Shown here piece after piece: positions 11,570 to 22,794 of a stretch of 64,000 nucleotides of DNA (within the stretch, counting starts at the first letter, position 1; each line of letters starts with the position of its first letter). The translations under genes were made by a program, and so were the position numbers. The notes beneath the pieces are model-generated. The model was not told the origin of the DNA, ran no database searches, and saw nothing but the letters and a program-made list of their open reading frames with translations. Origin of the DNA: Hymenolepis diminuta (lineage: Eukaryota; Platyhelminthes; Cestoda; Cyclophyllidea; Hymenolepididae); the NCBI GenBank assembly GCA_900708905.1, contig CAADRB010000016.1, positions 1,089,112 to 1,153,111 on the forward strand, written 5' to 3'.

Positions 11570-14500
11570 ACATTATCGCTTTTAATTTGGCATTTAATGA
11601 AGAGAGAAAGCGATAAGCTTTGGAGATTTCACTCCTGAAATCAGCTATATCTATACATTTCGTCTAATTTCCATTGATGCATTTAATGACCTTTGTCTAA
11701 TTTGTCGAATATCTTCAATGTCCTGAGCTGAATTCATAGAATTCTGTGAACAGAATTTATACCTTTGATCACTGCTCCTTCATGCTCGTTAACGGGAATA
11801 AAGCCTTCTTACTGCCATAGTATCAGGTAACCAATCGATCGACTGACAATGCAGTAATAAATATTTTGTATTTCTTAATAAGTTGAGTTAAAAGTTCTCT
11901 ACCTTCTTCTTACTGGATTTGAGAAATAACCTCTATGGCTAACTCAAATGTATTAAAATAAATGGTACCAGTGACGACATTGCTTTATATGAATCAATTG
12001 TCATTGCAAACTCTTACGAGTGATAAACCGGCATTACTAATAAGATCTGTCTTGAATCTTAATCACGTTAAATTGAGAAGTACCATATTACCTTGTGAGT
12101 TGCATTTCGTCATCTAATAACATTAATTTTGTGTATTATTTTCCTCAAACCCAAATGAGAAATAATATGTAATTAATTGTTTCATCTGACCCAAACCCAG
12201 ATATCAGAATAAGGCATACGTTCGTAATTTAGGTCAGCGTAATTCGACCGTAATTTAGAGCAATTCGTTCCAATGAAAGAGAACTAAAGAGTCGGGAATC
12301 TTAAATAGAAGAATTATTTTGGGGGAAATTGTTCTCTTCTATAACAAATGCCTACATTATTTGACTGCACAAAACTATACCATTGGGTGGCGGCAGCATT
12401 TAGTAGGTTTAAACAAGCACTAGGTGATAGAGAATTCACTCCAATTTCCAATTTACCTATCAGATTTTTATAATACAAAAATTATGAGAAAGGACGCATA
12501 ACTTTCACCAAAATTGAAATTGTACACAAGCACTCAGCAGCCGCTTCTTAAAACATTCGGTACTCCATTATAAAATCGGTGACCTTGGTACTTATCCGAT
12601 AAAATACTTCAGTCATGATCCATTTTCAAATGATTTGCTTCCGAACTTCTTATTGTACGAATAGCATGAAATTTCATCTTCAATCCCTTTGAAGCACCTA
12701 TCAAATTAATCTAATATTTTTCATTATTACCTAAGGAAAGACAACAATTTTCGTTATTTTATTCTGGAGAGGTATTTGTTCACACGGATATATATTCATA
12801 GTACAATAAGAGGTGAAGGGTTGAGTAAAAGTGAAGAATTAAATGATGTTTACTGTAATTGGGTTTTGCTGTTCACTTTTTGTTTTATGAGTACACTTCA
12901 CTCCTTTATGGATCTGATACCTTAGTTCCGAGTTCATTGACCAGTCGATTTAACCCAGTGGATGGTCATATCATCTCAGCAAGATACTATAAATCAAAGA
13001 AATATATTAAAGAAATTGTTGGTAGTCTGATCTACCTGCTCTTGACAGTAACAAGATACAAAATGAATCGAGAGAGCATGACCGATCCTGGAAGCAAATA
13101 AATCGGTAAACAGGCTCAGAATATCTTGAGCATAAGCTCATCCATGAACACGGGAATCAATTCATGTAATTCGGACGTCAGTTGTCCACAACTCACTACG
13201 TCCATAATTCAAAAAAAGTAAAGTGTTTGATGCTCTGACCTTCTTGCCTGTTTCTTATCTCATTGGACTTGTTTGTTATCCTCCTCATTCGAATTTTTTC
13301 GCATGCTTAAGATTGGCAGGGTTGTTATTTTTGCACCGTCACAGGCAATGACAATACAAAGTACACAGTAAGGTGTAACCACTTTTGCCATTTTCACTCA
13401 GACAAAAATAGAACTGTTCTCAGGGTATTAATCACAATTCAGCGGGTAAACATAGAATTTTCCTAATAATTTGCCATTCATGTATTAGTCAACGTTGTGC
13501 AATGCAGAAAGCGCCTTAGTTGCGTGTATGGGTAACTAAGGCTTCCACTGCAGTTTTAGTAGGCTTCTTTGTTAAAGTTTTGCATAATTAGATTAAACAT
13601 ATCTACCTGATAACCAGTTGATAATAATTATGTTGAAATTTCCACATATAAACTAACAAAAATGTTCGAAAAAATACTCTTTTAGATCTGATGAGTCGCA
13701 GGTTTTTGTATGTGGTATTATTATTATCCATGGCAATGCAAAAAGAAACTTTGATAAGTATTTGACTAAGAGGAAGAGTAAACGAGTCCAATACGAAAGG
13801 AAATGAGAGAGAGAGTCTTCAAGAAATAGGTACTGAAGTTAGTGCATCAAGAGTTTTCTTGAATTCGGGACGTATTGGGCTGCTCATACTAAGTTTATGG
13901 ATGAGGTTATGTCCAGGGAAGTTAAAACTTATTGAGTAGGTGATGCCACCTAGATTTATTTGTATCTGCTTTACCCCCCAAGACCAGGCAGATGAGACTA
14001 AGAACGATTTTTGTTGTAGGTAAAAGAGTTTATTTGGAAATACGGTTGTATTATACTAAGATAAACTCTCTTCCATTAATAAGAATCTCCTTAAGAGCTA
14101 CCAAATTGGTGAGTAAGGTATTTTTAAACAACCGCAAGGGGAGAGAAAATGATTAAGAATTGATAATATTAAAGTGAGGTATCCGGGCTCCCTAGAGTCT
14201 TCTGGAGTTTTGTGCTTACAGTTAGTATTAGTTAACAATGTAGAGAGTTACATTAAAATAACCTAATAAAAACCACAGGAATATCTACATTATGCATATG
14301 CATTTGTCAACTCTGAAAGATGAAGTATCTCAGTTGCACAAATGCATAAGAATTTTCATACGTGCCTATTAAAAGAAACTGAGACGCAAAGGCCTGACGC
14401 AATGAAGAGGAATCATTTCTGACAGTGCGTTGATATGCCGATATAAATTACGGCATCAAGACTGCCAAACTGTCAGAGGAAAACAGAAGAGAGTTGCGCA

Positions 14501-14600
14501 CTTGGCAGGTAGCATTGTAGTATAACTATAAGTAGGATTAGAATTAAATTTTATCTAGAAGACCAGACTAATATTACAGATATTGGTCGATTTCTTTGCC
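11570..14600. other. Intergenic, nothing recognised
   Basis: Long AT-rich stretch. Open frames at 12859-13101 and 13603-13791 (minus) lack motifs and splice context. A GA run occurs at 13804-13815. GGGTGGCGGCAGCATTTAGT at 12385 is vaguely SINE-A-like but is too short to call. Confidence 0.5.
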
Positions 14601-14604
14601 TAGG

Positions 14605-14825
14605 TAATGAATCACCTCTAATTAACGCACATTTCTGCAAGTCAGTGATCAAGGGTTCAATGTTCATCAGTACATACCCCGTGAGAGGAAAGGCTAATCA
14701 CACTGGTTAAGTCCGGCTATTAAAACACTACAGAATTCGAGTATCTCATCATGAGAGCTTCATAATGCTGTTTCCACCTCAAAATTAGGGTTAGGAAGTT
14801 TTCATAAGTGGATTTGGAAGTGATT
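14605..14825 (+). repeat. SINE-A copy
   Basis: The head retains the TCTGCAAGTCAGTGATCAAG segment at 14633 and a B-box-like GGGTTCAATGTTCATC at about 14654. The body has ACAGAATTCGAGTATCTCATC near 14732 and ends in a GGATTTGGAAGTG tail. It is close to full length (about 220 bases). Confidence 0.68.
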
Positions 14826-15290
14826 TATACCAACTGATAAACAGAATCAGTAAGTTTCGACTAATTATATTATTAGCTAATATCTGGAAAAATGCTAAAC
14901 ATGTCGCTTAATGTTCGAAATTTGTTGAAGAAGGTAAGAGAAGGATCAAGGATAAACTCCAGACCATCTGAGAACCTGAAAAGCTGAAATGTGGGTAAAT
15001 TAATATGCGTCATCTCTTGTTAGGTAATCCGATCGTGGGAATTTTGATTTATCGTAACATACGAGGTTTATTTTCTGTGGGTGAAATTAAGGTCATGAAA
15101 GTAGATGCAACAGATTAAATATCCGAAATAAGCTTTCTCATTTTGTCAGGTAGCTGGAAGTGACATTTCTTCTAACTTAGAAATAATGATAACAAAAAGT
15201 ATATAAAAATAGTAGAAGTCAAATATGGTCTCTTTTACTGATAAAGGACATAATCAGCAACTTTAATAATTTTGATGTTCAAGTTGCATG

Positions 15291-15362
15291 TTCGTCGGTG
15301 GCGTAACGGTCAGCTTGAACGTCTTTAAAGCCAACTCGAGCAGTTAAAACTGATCAAGTGGA
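15291..15362 (+). repeat. SINE-A head fragment
   Basis: GTCGGTGGCGTAACGGTCAG at 15295 aligns with the family A-box region. The sequence then runs CTTTAAAGCCAACTCGAG and stops matching, so only the tRNA-like part is left. Confidence 0.5.
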
Positions 15363-15532
15363 AGTTTGTTGTTAGAGGAGCCCTATTCTGAAATGGTTAT
15401 TGGAAAAAGTTCCCTTTTGAACTTAATGACAGTCATAATGATTGGGTCTATCGATCTTTTCTGATTCATGCTCTTTTTCTTATCGTTAGAGAAAGGCAAT
15501 ATCATAAAATTGAAGTGCTGTAAGTCTTTCAG

Positions 15533-15750
15533 CGCGCTGGTGGAGCAGTGGTCAAAGTGCATGCCTTCAAAGTCAAAGGTTAAGGAGTTAACTCCTGTAG
15601 GTGTACAAACAGTAGTGTGTATGACCAACTCCCCTTGTGAAGTCTGGTTAACTGAATACGAGTTGGTAGAGTATTTCTCATAAGTGGGGCTCCAGGATAC
15701 CTTCCCTCTACCTAAGTCAAGTGCTGTAAACACTTCTCTAAAGGGGTAGT
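15533..15750 (+). repeat. SINE-A copy, near full length
   Basis: The head reads CGCTGGTGGAGCAGTGGTCA from 15536, followed by TTCAAAGTCAAAGGTTAAGG. The middle block is GTATGACCAACTCCCC, then ACGAGTTGGTAGAGTATTTC, then a GGGGCTCCAGGATACC block near 15687. Two overlapping open frames here (71 and 116 residues, opposite strands) come from the repeat and are not genes. Confidence 0.7.
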
Positions 15751-15939
15751 AAGTGTTGTAGGAAACAGTTAGTCATTACCAAAATAACAAATGCTCTCGA
15801 ATGAACTGTTGCTTTCAAAGTTTCCAGCCTTGGAAATATGCTTAATTTCGCTAAAATTCATCCACAATACTGCATCGACTTAAATTCTATTTACTAACAT
15901 CAAGCTTAATGAATTTTTTGATGAAATTTTACCGTTCTG

Positions 15940-16065
15940 TTATAAAATTCACGGCGAGGCAAAAATAAACTATTTTTATTGAAGGAAGACAACTGGAATC
16001 GGTTAACAGTAAGTAAGGGGAGGAAATCGAACAGCTGCTAAAATTAGTCAAGGTCAAATCACTGT
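15940..16065 (-). repeat. Family-B repeat, truncated
   Basis: The plus strand shows CAACTGGAATCGGTTAACAG and GGGGAGGAAATCGAACAGC, the complement of the family's 3' part. Matching is lost beyond 16065. The 92-residue minus frame across it is repeat-derived. Confidence 0.6.
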
Positions 16066-16245
16066 CGGATAGGTGCCATTGTTTACTATCAAAATAAACT
16101 GCCAACCTCTTATCAAAGATAAGGGTGATATAAGGATAGAGAGGCAGTTTAAGGGAAATGTATTTTTTACCCAGAAACAAAGTATGTAATCTGTAGGCTT
16201 GAGTCATATTTGTCTAGTAATTCTCAATGTCTATTATTAGTGGCT

Positions 16246-16530
16246 TCAGCAATAAAAGAAAATTTTAAAGTTTAAATGTGGGAAGTAACTGAAATCCATT
16301 AACAGAAAGTCTAATAAAGGATAGAAGGGAGGGGATCGAAAAGTTAATAGTGCTGTCAAGGTATGAAAGAGTCTCACTTCATTTGATTTTTGGATTCTGG
16401 TTGTACAATATTTATCAAATGCGTAGTTCGCGCTCCAACATTCAAATTTTACGATTCGTCCCTTGGATTGAACCAAATGCTTGCCTACGATGTTCAATGC
16501 TTATTGGCCGGGTTTTTTATAATTGACTGA
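16246..16530 (-). repeat. Family-B repeat
   Basis: On the plus strand it shows GGAAGTAACTGAAATCC, AGGGAGGGGATCGAAAAG, GGTTGTACAATATTTATC, and GGATTGAACCAAATGC followed by TTGCCTACGATGTTCAATGC. The ATTATTAG at 16233-16240 lies where other copies carry an ATT/AAT tract. The 83-residue minus frame inside is not a gene. Confidence 0.75.
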
Positions 16531-16534
16531 ATAT

Positions 16535-17116
16535 ATGAATCCCAGAGGCAGAAATCTTTGATAATATGTCGTCGATTTCAATTACCACTACATTAAATTG
16601 AACAGGTCCAGTTACCCAGAAGTGAGGAATTATAAATACGACAATATAACATATTCAATGAATAGCTAATAGAACGTTTTCGATGCCCTGAGTAAAGCTC
16701 AATTTACTTTGTAGACGAGGTTCATTCTCAAGGGAATCTATTTCTCAATTACTGTTATTACCTACTCATACCTATTATGAAGTCCCTTCTTTGTTCTATG
16801 GCTTGATTATCAAGTGCCTAATTAACTTAATAAAGGGAAAAAAGAGATCTTCGTTAAATCACAACAGTCTTTAAAGGATCACAAGAACCTAGGCGGTCAC
16901 TGGAAATAATAACAGTAGGTGAAAAACATCAGTAAAGATCACTGACTGAACTCAGTACTATTTAGAATAGAGATTAATTGCTAATGTTTAGAGAGTTTTT
17001 GTCATAGTAAGCAATTTTATTATGCTGTTATGAATAACGCCCAAATGCGTTTGTCAATAATCGTTAACTCTGGACATGAAGAGACCATAACTTCGATAAC
17101 AATGTATATATACATA
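16535..17116. other. Intergenic, nothing recognised
   Basis: Plain AT-rich sequence between a family-B copy and the mariner element. It contains no coding frame and no recognisable repeat. Confidence 0.5.
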
Positions 17117-17176
17117 TATAGGGTGCGTAAGGTATCTGAGGTCACTAATATTTTTGTAATTTAAACTAACCCGATA

Positions 17177-17990
17177 ATGATTAATATATTTTCGTATCAG
17201 AAGATCTCATGCCAGATACTACTAATAGCAAATGTTGCTCATCAAGACCTGGGACACAAGCCATACGCTCTTAGGCAAGGTCGTCAGCTTATTCCGACAA
17301 AAACAGCCCTAGAGAATCGTTTGTGTGCAAAACGACTTTTAAGCAGATTGAAGCACCCAGAAGAAAAGGAATGCCTTTGGTTTTTCCCCGACGAAATAAA
17401 CTTCCACCAGGATGAAAAAGTTAATCGAAGAAGTGATAGATGGCTGGCTATGTGGGGGTGGGCGGATCCCGCTAAAGTTCCAACTCTCATGCATGCGCGC
17501 GAAGTTTTCACCAACAGTGGTGGTTTTCGGTGTTGTTAGGATTGAGGGGAAGGGGAGGGGGGGGGGAGGGAACATCATGACTAAACAGGTCCTTAGAGTC
17601 AATGCAGATGCAGATGCCTATGTGGAGACTCTTCAAACCATTGTTGTTAAGCCGCCTTGGATAGACGCCGTGGCCAGTGGAAGACTCTATGTCTTCCATC
17701 AAGATTCGCCTCCATCTCATAAAGCTCTTAAAATCCAGGATTGGAAGAATGACCGAGAATTTTCATCATGTCCCACCAAACTCATGGCCTCCTAACCACT
17801 CATCAGACCTTAATCCTTTAGATTATTACGTGTGGGGCGGGACGTCGTTGAAAAGGAAGTTAATGAGCATCCTCATAACACCAAATCCTCCTTTCTAATG
17901 GAAGCAATATCTCGAGCAATGGAGGACATGAATAAAGATCACCTGATGAAAGCTCGCTTGTGTACTCGAATTGAGTGGGTGATAGAAGTG
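17177..17990 (+). pseudogene. Broken mariner-family transposase
   Basis: The frame at 17177-17539 keeps ECLWFFPDE, with the first catalytic Asp at 17390-17392, and then NRRSDRWL, a typical mariner-family motif. The frame changes around 17540, where a G-rich low-complexity run replaces expected coding sequence. A second frame holds RVNADADAYVETLQTI and VFHQDSPPSHKA, with the second Asp at 17703. After another frame change, SDLNPLDYYVWG follows, with the third Asp at 17806. The Asp-to-Asp spacing of 103 bases is about 34 codons, close to the D34D spacing of mariners, given an indel. The helix-turn-helix region is mostly absent. The right part decays after about 17990. It is a dead copy, and no restored protein is given. 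Confidence 0.88.
17546..17570 (+). repeat. G-run inside transposase relic
   Basis: Runs of 4, 4, 10 and 3 G separated by one or two A form a strong potential G-quadruplex and interrupt the transposase frame. Confidence 0.8.
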
Positions 17991-18145
17991 TTAAGATGAT
18001 ATATAGAATAAAACCTAGATTAATATTGTTTGTTTGTTTTGTTAAAAGAAAGTGAAAATTTCGACTAATAATAGTTTCACTTTCTATTTTTATAAAAGGC
18101 GTCTGAGGACACCTTACGCATCCTGTATATGACTTCATTCAGGTT

Positions 18146-18310
18146 CACATTCCAAAATTCAAATTTCATGCTTCGTCCCCTGGATTACTGAACACAACAT
18201 CCAATGCTTATTTACCACTGCATTTCAATTTTTCCTTCCAATGTTGAGAAAGCAGAATAATCTTGCGCGATATTAAGATATAATATAGCAGAGCTGAGAT
18301 AGCTGAAATA
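18146..18310 (-). repeat. Family-B repeat, partial
   Basis: It starts directly after the mariner with ACATTCCAAAATTCAAATTTC, then CGTCCCCTGGATTACTGAAC, and extends into the distal part (GTTGAGAAAGCAGAATAATC, GATATTAAG). The end that should carry the AT-rich tail is missing, probably cut by the mariner insertion. Confidence 0.65.
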
Positions 18311-18314
18311 ATGT

Positions 18315-20290
18315 GAACTACCAGATTATAAACAGGAGTTTAACCCACTCTCTTATTTGCACATGCTTGTAGAGGCTTGGTGCCAAGTTTACACCCCAAA
18401 ATCAGTGTGGGTTAGGGAAAGGGGGAGAGAAGGTAAATCACATGAGATGAAGCATATACACTCGCAAACGCAGATTTGTTATCCCAAAACTAAGTCGGCA
18501 GTGGGATCATGTTTTTAGAATAGAATTATATTTTCCATATAGAAATAAGTGTTTTTTTTTACAACTAAATTGATTGAAATTATATATACTTGCAAGCTAT
18601 AACAGTTTGTCTTCTTTCGTAAATTCTTAAAAAGACAGAGAGAAACTAACTTTTCATTTTATAGTGGCAGATGAGGTGGCATAACCTACCATTCCATAAA
18701 ACTAATTGCTTAATGAGGCGGAGAAGGACCCAGTCGTAATCCTAGAAGTCAAATCTTGAAATTTGAACTTTAGAATACCAGGATATGACACAGTGAACCA
18801 GCCACTTCAATTAATTACTTCTCTCGAAGGCCGAAAAAGCAACATGATCTTAAGCAGCAGAACTTGAAGTGTTGAGTTCGTTCAAGGTGAATATTGTAGT
18901 TACCATACAAAGAAGAAGTAAAAATTTGAGGATTTCTTTCTCTGGATATCGGGTTGCCTTTCGCACCTTCAGGATACCTGAGGAGGTTATTTCTGTTGGA
19001 GAATAGTTCTTAAGACAATTTGAGTACGCTTGCACAAATTTTCAATAACGAAGTTCTGGATTCTCTTGTAACTTCATAACCAATTATTTTACAATATAGT
19101 TCTAAGTTTTCGGATGCCAAAAGGAAGCTAACGTCTGAAATTGCTTAAGTTTAAAGATCACGTGATTGTACCACTCCAATCTTCATTTTTCTTGGCATTT
19201 AGATGGTGCAAGCTAGGCTTTGCACCATTGAAATCAGCTGAAATTTTTAACTTAACCGAGATCACCTTCGGTTTTTCAAATCGCTCGGGACTCCCTTATA
19301 GAGCCTACAATTTTCTTGATAATTCCTAACAATCTTTGGGTCGATCTGAGCATGTTCTTCTGTAATGATCCACCATCATCTTTACATTCCAACATCTGGC
19401 TTCCCAAATTCTAGAACATTGAAATGTCTAGAGATCATTATAGAGAGTTACGTTTCAGGCATCGATAATTAAATCTCGTGGATATTAAAGGAAAGCAAAG
19501 CTTGACAACTTAGTCTCTAGTTGGATGGGAGTTGTTTCATTAAGACCTTTTCAATTTGAGATATCTGACAGTGTTGTATTTCCTTAAAGCTTAGTTTTAA
19601 AGGTTCCGAAGTAGAAAATTGCATCAACTTCAGCTTTATTTTTCAAGAACAAAGATTCACATGAAATCTCGTAGGTCCGATTTAGATTGAATTTAGCCAG
19701 TGAAATTGTGTTCAATTTAAGCGTCAATTTTAACTCGAGATCGAAAATCCGATAAATGCATTAGTGATACAATCTAATAACCACAAGAACATTAATTAAT
19801 TTAGCGAAATTTTCAGTAAAGAGTACGAATGAGCATGCCAACATTTAATCCAGTTCGGTTGAGATAAAAATAGATTCATGTATTCAAAGTAATTCCTTAA
19901 TTTCTGCTTTTATTTAAAGTGCTTCTAAGTCAACGGGCGTCAACAGACGTTTGCGAAAATAGCACAGATCGTGAAGGAAGATTTTTAACAAGAGAGTGTG
20001 ATTATCCAAGATACTTGTTACCTTGACAGACATGCCATAAAAGGAAAGATCTAGCGCTCATTGTCAACTTTTTCCCACATTTTGCGGTAAAAGTGCATTA
20101 GGAAGTAGTACTTTATTGATTATTGATTTCGTGTCAAGCAGAGTGCAAGAAAAACAGAAAGAAGGAAATAATCGATTTTTACCACGTGTTTAGGGCTAAA
20201 TTCATTTTTCATTATCTTTGACCATTAGCCACAAAACTTGAACAGCGGTTTTCTAAATCAAGAATGAACAGGATTAAGATCTGCAAGAGG
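18315..20290. other. Intergenic, nothing recognised
   Basis: AT-rich DNA with short open frames at 18850-19035 (minus) and 19141-19329 (plus), neither with motifs or splice context. No shared repeats were identified. Confidence 0.5.
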
Positions 20291-20297
20291 TTGTAGA

Positions 20298-20341
20298 GGG
20301 AGGGAGGGAGGGAGGGATGGAGGGAGAGGGGGAGGGAGGGG
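20298..20341 (+). repeat. (GGGA)n tract, G-quadruplex motif
   Basis: Nine G-runs of three or more, mostly separated by single A, form a textbook quadruplex-forming sequence. Similar A/G mixing in the right half suggests an expanded GGGA microsatellite with point changes. Confidence 0.88.
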
Positions 20342-20344
20342 TAA

Positions 20345-21250
20345 CGAAATTATGGCCTTAAAAGGGGTCAGAAGATTAGTGGGCCAAAGAAGGGGGGAAT
20401 ACTTAGGATACACATAAAATGAACACAGTCGGCCGATGGTAAAGCTAATTTTTGACCGAGTCTAAAATGGTTATTTGGCTGACATTTGACTGAGTAAAAC
20501 AGCCGGCCAAATGCATAGTTCAGACAGATACTACAGGTAACCCTCCCCCCTTTCGTCAGACATTTAGACGGGATTTATAATGTTTTGACGACGTTCAGTC
20601 CATTAAATTTGTCCGCGTATTTATTTTCACTTACTGACGAAGTTGTAGATACAACGAGGAAAAATATCACAGTTAATAAATGATATTTACAAAGTTGAAA
20701 CGGGGTTATAAGAATGAAATCTGAATAATCACAACTGGTGATTTTGTCAGTTTTCATGATTCAAAAATGGCTAATCTGATTGCTTAACAGAGGTAACTTG
20801 GACGTAAGCTAGACCTCCCAATTCTCTCTTAAGATAAGTCCATTGAAAAATGGATCAAATCATGTTTCGACATTAAGATGTAAAGATTTCAATAATGCTT
20901 TTTTTCAAAGGGGAAGGGAAAGTGAAATTTTCCGATTCGTCTGCAATTCACCTCTTTGTACTTAAACCAAAATGGTTTTCTCATGTATCTGAAGGTGTTG
21001 AGATTATTTTCAAGGCATTTAGGGGACACTGACCTTCGTGAACGAGGGTTTGAACTCGTATTTTCACAAATAATTTTTAGTCTGTTCGGTACCCAAAGAA
21101 ATTTTACATGCGAAGTTTTAAGATTGATGCTGGTATCGCTCCCTGCTCCACTTCTGTAGTGTCTAGTAGATACAAACTGAGATTTACGTCTTTGGTACTA
21201 GCTTGAACTTTTTAACTTAGTGCTCATCCGAGATGAACATTTAAATGCAG
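20345..21250. other. Intergenic, nothing firm
   Basis: No gene seen. GTCGGCCGATGG at 20428 and AGCCGGCCAAATG at 20501 are partly complementary, but no element can be delimited. A 67-residue frame at 20956-21159 has no motif. Confidence 0.4.
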
Positions 21251-21254
21251 AAAA

Positions 21255-21460
21255 CTGTCCAAGCCCATTATGGAAAGTATCAAAATAGTTGAATTGGATA
21301 GAGTGTAGATATTCTGGGGCCTATCTCACAATAAACCCACTCTCATACACATCCCTCTTATGACGTTCGGTCACTCACATCACTGGATGTGCTCTGATGG
21401 ACATTGATCTTATGATTTCTGGCTTGGGACACGTTGACCATTTAAAAATACCCGTCCAAA
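21255..21460 (-). repeat. SINE-A copy, antisense
   Basis: It starts with TCCAAGCCCATTATGG (the family tail) at 21259. Next come GGATAGAGTGTAGATATTC, CTGGGGCCTATCTCAC, ATCACTGGATGTGCTCTGATGG, and a decayed tRNA head ending near CACGTTGACCATT (21430-21442). Confidence 0.68.
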
Positions 21461-21464
21461 TGTT

Positions 21465-21720
21465 GTCTTAATTCGTCTGCTGCTTTTCTTCGGTCGCTTG
21501 CCCATTACGTTTGAGCTTCCCCTTGTTGTGCCTTGGACTCATCCTCGGCCTTGTTACCTTAGTCTGTCATAGTGAGCTTTGTTCTATTCTACCCATCCAT
21601 GTTTTCGCCTTCTTTCCATGTTCTCTTCCAATGAAATTATGCTGCACTTGTCTCCATTTATTTCCTAGCTTATCGTATTGAAGTCAGAGAGGTTTACGAA
21701 GGACGATGGCTTTAACTTAC
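21465..21720 (-). other. Coding-like patch, unclassified
   Basis: GC content rises above the surroundings and the plus strand is pyrimidine-rich. On the minus strand a frame reads NKWRQVQHNFIGREHGKK, continues with KTWMGRIEQSSL, and after a stop gives a Lys/Arg-rich run. It has no start, no clear splice pair and at least one stop. It may be a worn fragment of a transposable-element ORF next to the SINE-A copy. I cannot assign it. Confidence 0.25.
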
Positions 21721-21724
21721 ATGG

Positions 21725-22230
21725 TGAATATTAAACTCTTGTCTGCTCAATAAGTCATTTTATACAAAGAATTATTTGAAATTATATAATACTATTTAAT
21801 ATTTACAATTGTGTTTGGGAGACTTAGCAATGTAAATAAAGTTCAAGTCACACGATTAATAATCATGTGATTAAAGTATTTTTGCATTTTTTTTCTCGCC
21901 ATAGAGCACTGTCATTCATGTCTGAATTTTGAAATAAGAATCCTGATGCCAGGATTCCTCTCTCTTGAGTTCTTATGTCTAGCTTTGACAATTACTTTCT
22001 CAATCTCAGAAGTTAAAACAAAGTACTAGATTAACTACCGTAGATTATATGGATTTTGACGCTTGTCAACGAATGACATTATTTAATCCCTTTACTCAAA
22101 AAGGTAAATAATCATTTAATACTCAACTAGTGGGCTATGAGATGTATAATTCCGATATTGCGTTTATTGGAGGAAGAAAAGGAGAATTGGAGAGTACCTT
22201 TCAAGACGTTTTCCCTATAAAGCAATTGCT
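21725..22230. other. Intergenic, nothing recognised
   Basis: AT-rich sequence with no visible gene. The frame starting at 22130 runs into the family-B copy and is not called. Confidence 0.45.
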
Positions 22231-22234
22231 TTGT

Positions 22235-22510
22235 CACTATTATTATTCAAAGTTATTAAAAAATTACAATTTTCAATTGTCAGAATCAGCAGAAAGTCCA
22301 ACAAATGAAAAAAAACTAGGGGATCAAAAAGGTGCCGAGATTGACACCAAGATATCAAAAAACCTTACTCCATTTGATTTTTAGGTTTGGGTTGTAAAAT
22401 ATTTACTGAATGGGTAGCTCACGTTTCAAGATTCAAATATAATGACTTCCTTGGATTGCAGCAAATGATGTTCAGTTCTTATTAACCGGTTTTTAAATAC
22501 GATAGAACAC
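22235..22510 (-). repeat. Family-B repeat
   Basis: On the plus strand: ATTATTATTC at 22239, ATTGTCAGAATCAGCAGAAAG, GGGGATCAAAAAGGTGCCGAG, CTCCATTTGATTTTTAGG, GGTTGTAAAATATTTACTG, and TTCCTTGGATTGCAGCAAATG. It carries the (ATT)n block at the end that would be 3' on the minus strand. Confidence 0.75.
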
Positions 22511-22514
22511 AAAA

Positions 22515-22790
22515 AGAATATATAGCTGATCTGCTGGCGCGTAGTTCCTCTTATCTGAAGCAGACCCATCGCGGTTTTTGAGAGCATGACAGACCCTGCT
22601 AGGGCCCAAAGCCATTAATTAAGACTGACTGTTATTACCACTATCTCCGTGGTAATTGTTCTGCGTGATCCCAGTCATTCAGGAACAGTCATCCTAGTTC
22701 CTAAGTTCTATATAAAGCGAAGCGGTAGGAACCATCATTCAGCTACTTTCATCATCAGTCTTTTATAATTCTGCTGAGGATAGACGATGA
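22515..22790. other. Spacer between two family-B copies
   Basis: About 280 bases with slightly higher GC. No recognised element. Confidence 0.4.
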
Positions 22791-22794
22791 TATT

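Larger units (their letters stand above)
17119..18125 (+). mobile_element. Degraded mariner-type DNA transposon, about 1.0 kb
   Basis: Both ends are visible. The left end has GGGTGCGTAAGGTATCTGAG at 17121 and the right end has the complement of ACAGGATGCGTAAGGTGTCC at 18107-18126. These are imperfect terminal inverted repeats of about 28-35 bases, each next to a TA as expected for Tc1/mariner target-site duplication. Transposase remnants lie between them. Active mariners are usually near 1.3 kb, so roughly 0.3 kb is missing, chiefly the N-terminal DNA-binding part. Close to the right end an 11-base inverted repeat (18047-18057 and 18075-18085) could form a hairpin. The copy cannot make a functional transposase. 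Confidence 0.9.

Noticed and set aside
15383..15733. 116-residue minus-strand frame, one of the longest in the window
   Set aside because: It lies over a SINE-A copy, the opposite strand is also open, and no protein motif is present.
20428..20513. GGCCGA and CGGCC motifs as terminal repeats of a small DNA element
   Set aside because: The complementarity is short and imperfect and no target-site duplication can be found.
22130..22384. 84-residue plus-strand frame
   Set aside because: Mostly inside a family-B repeat whose other copies do not keep this frame.
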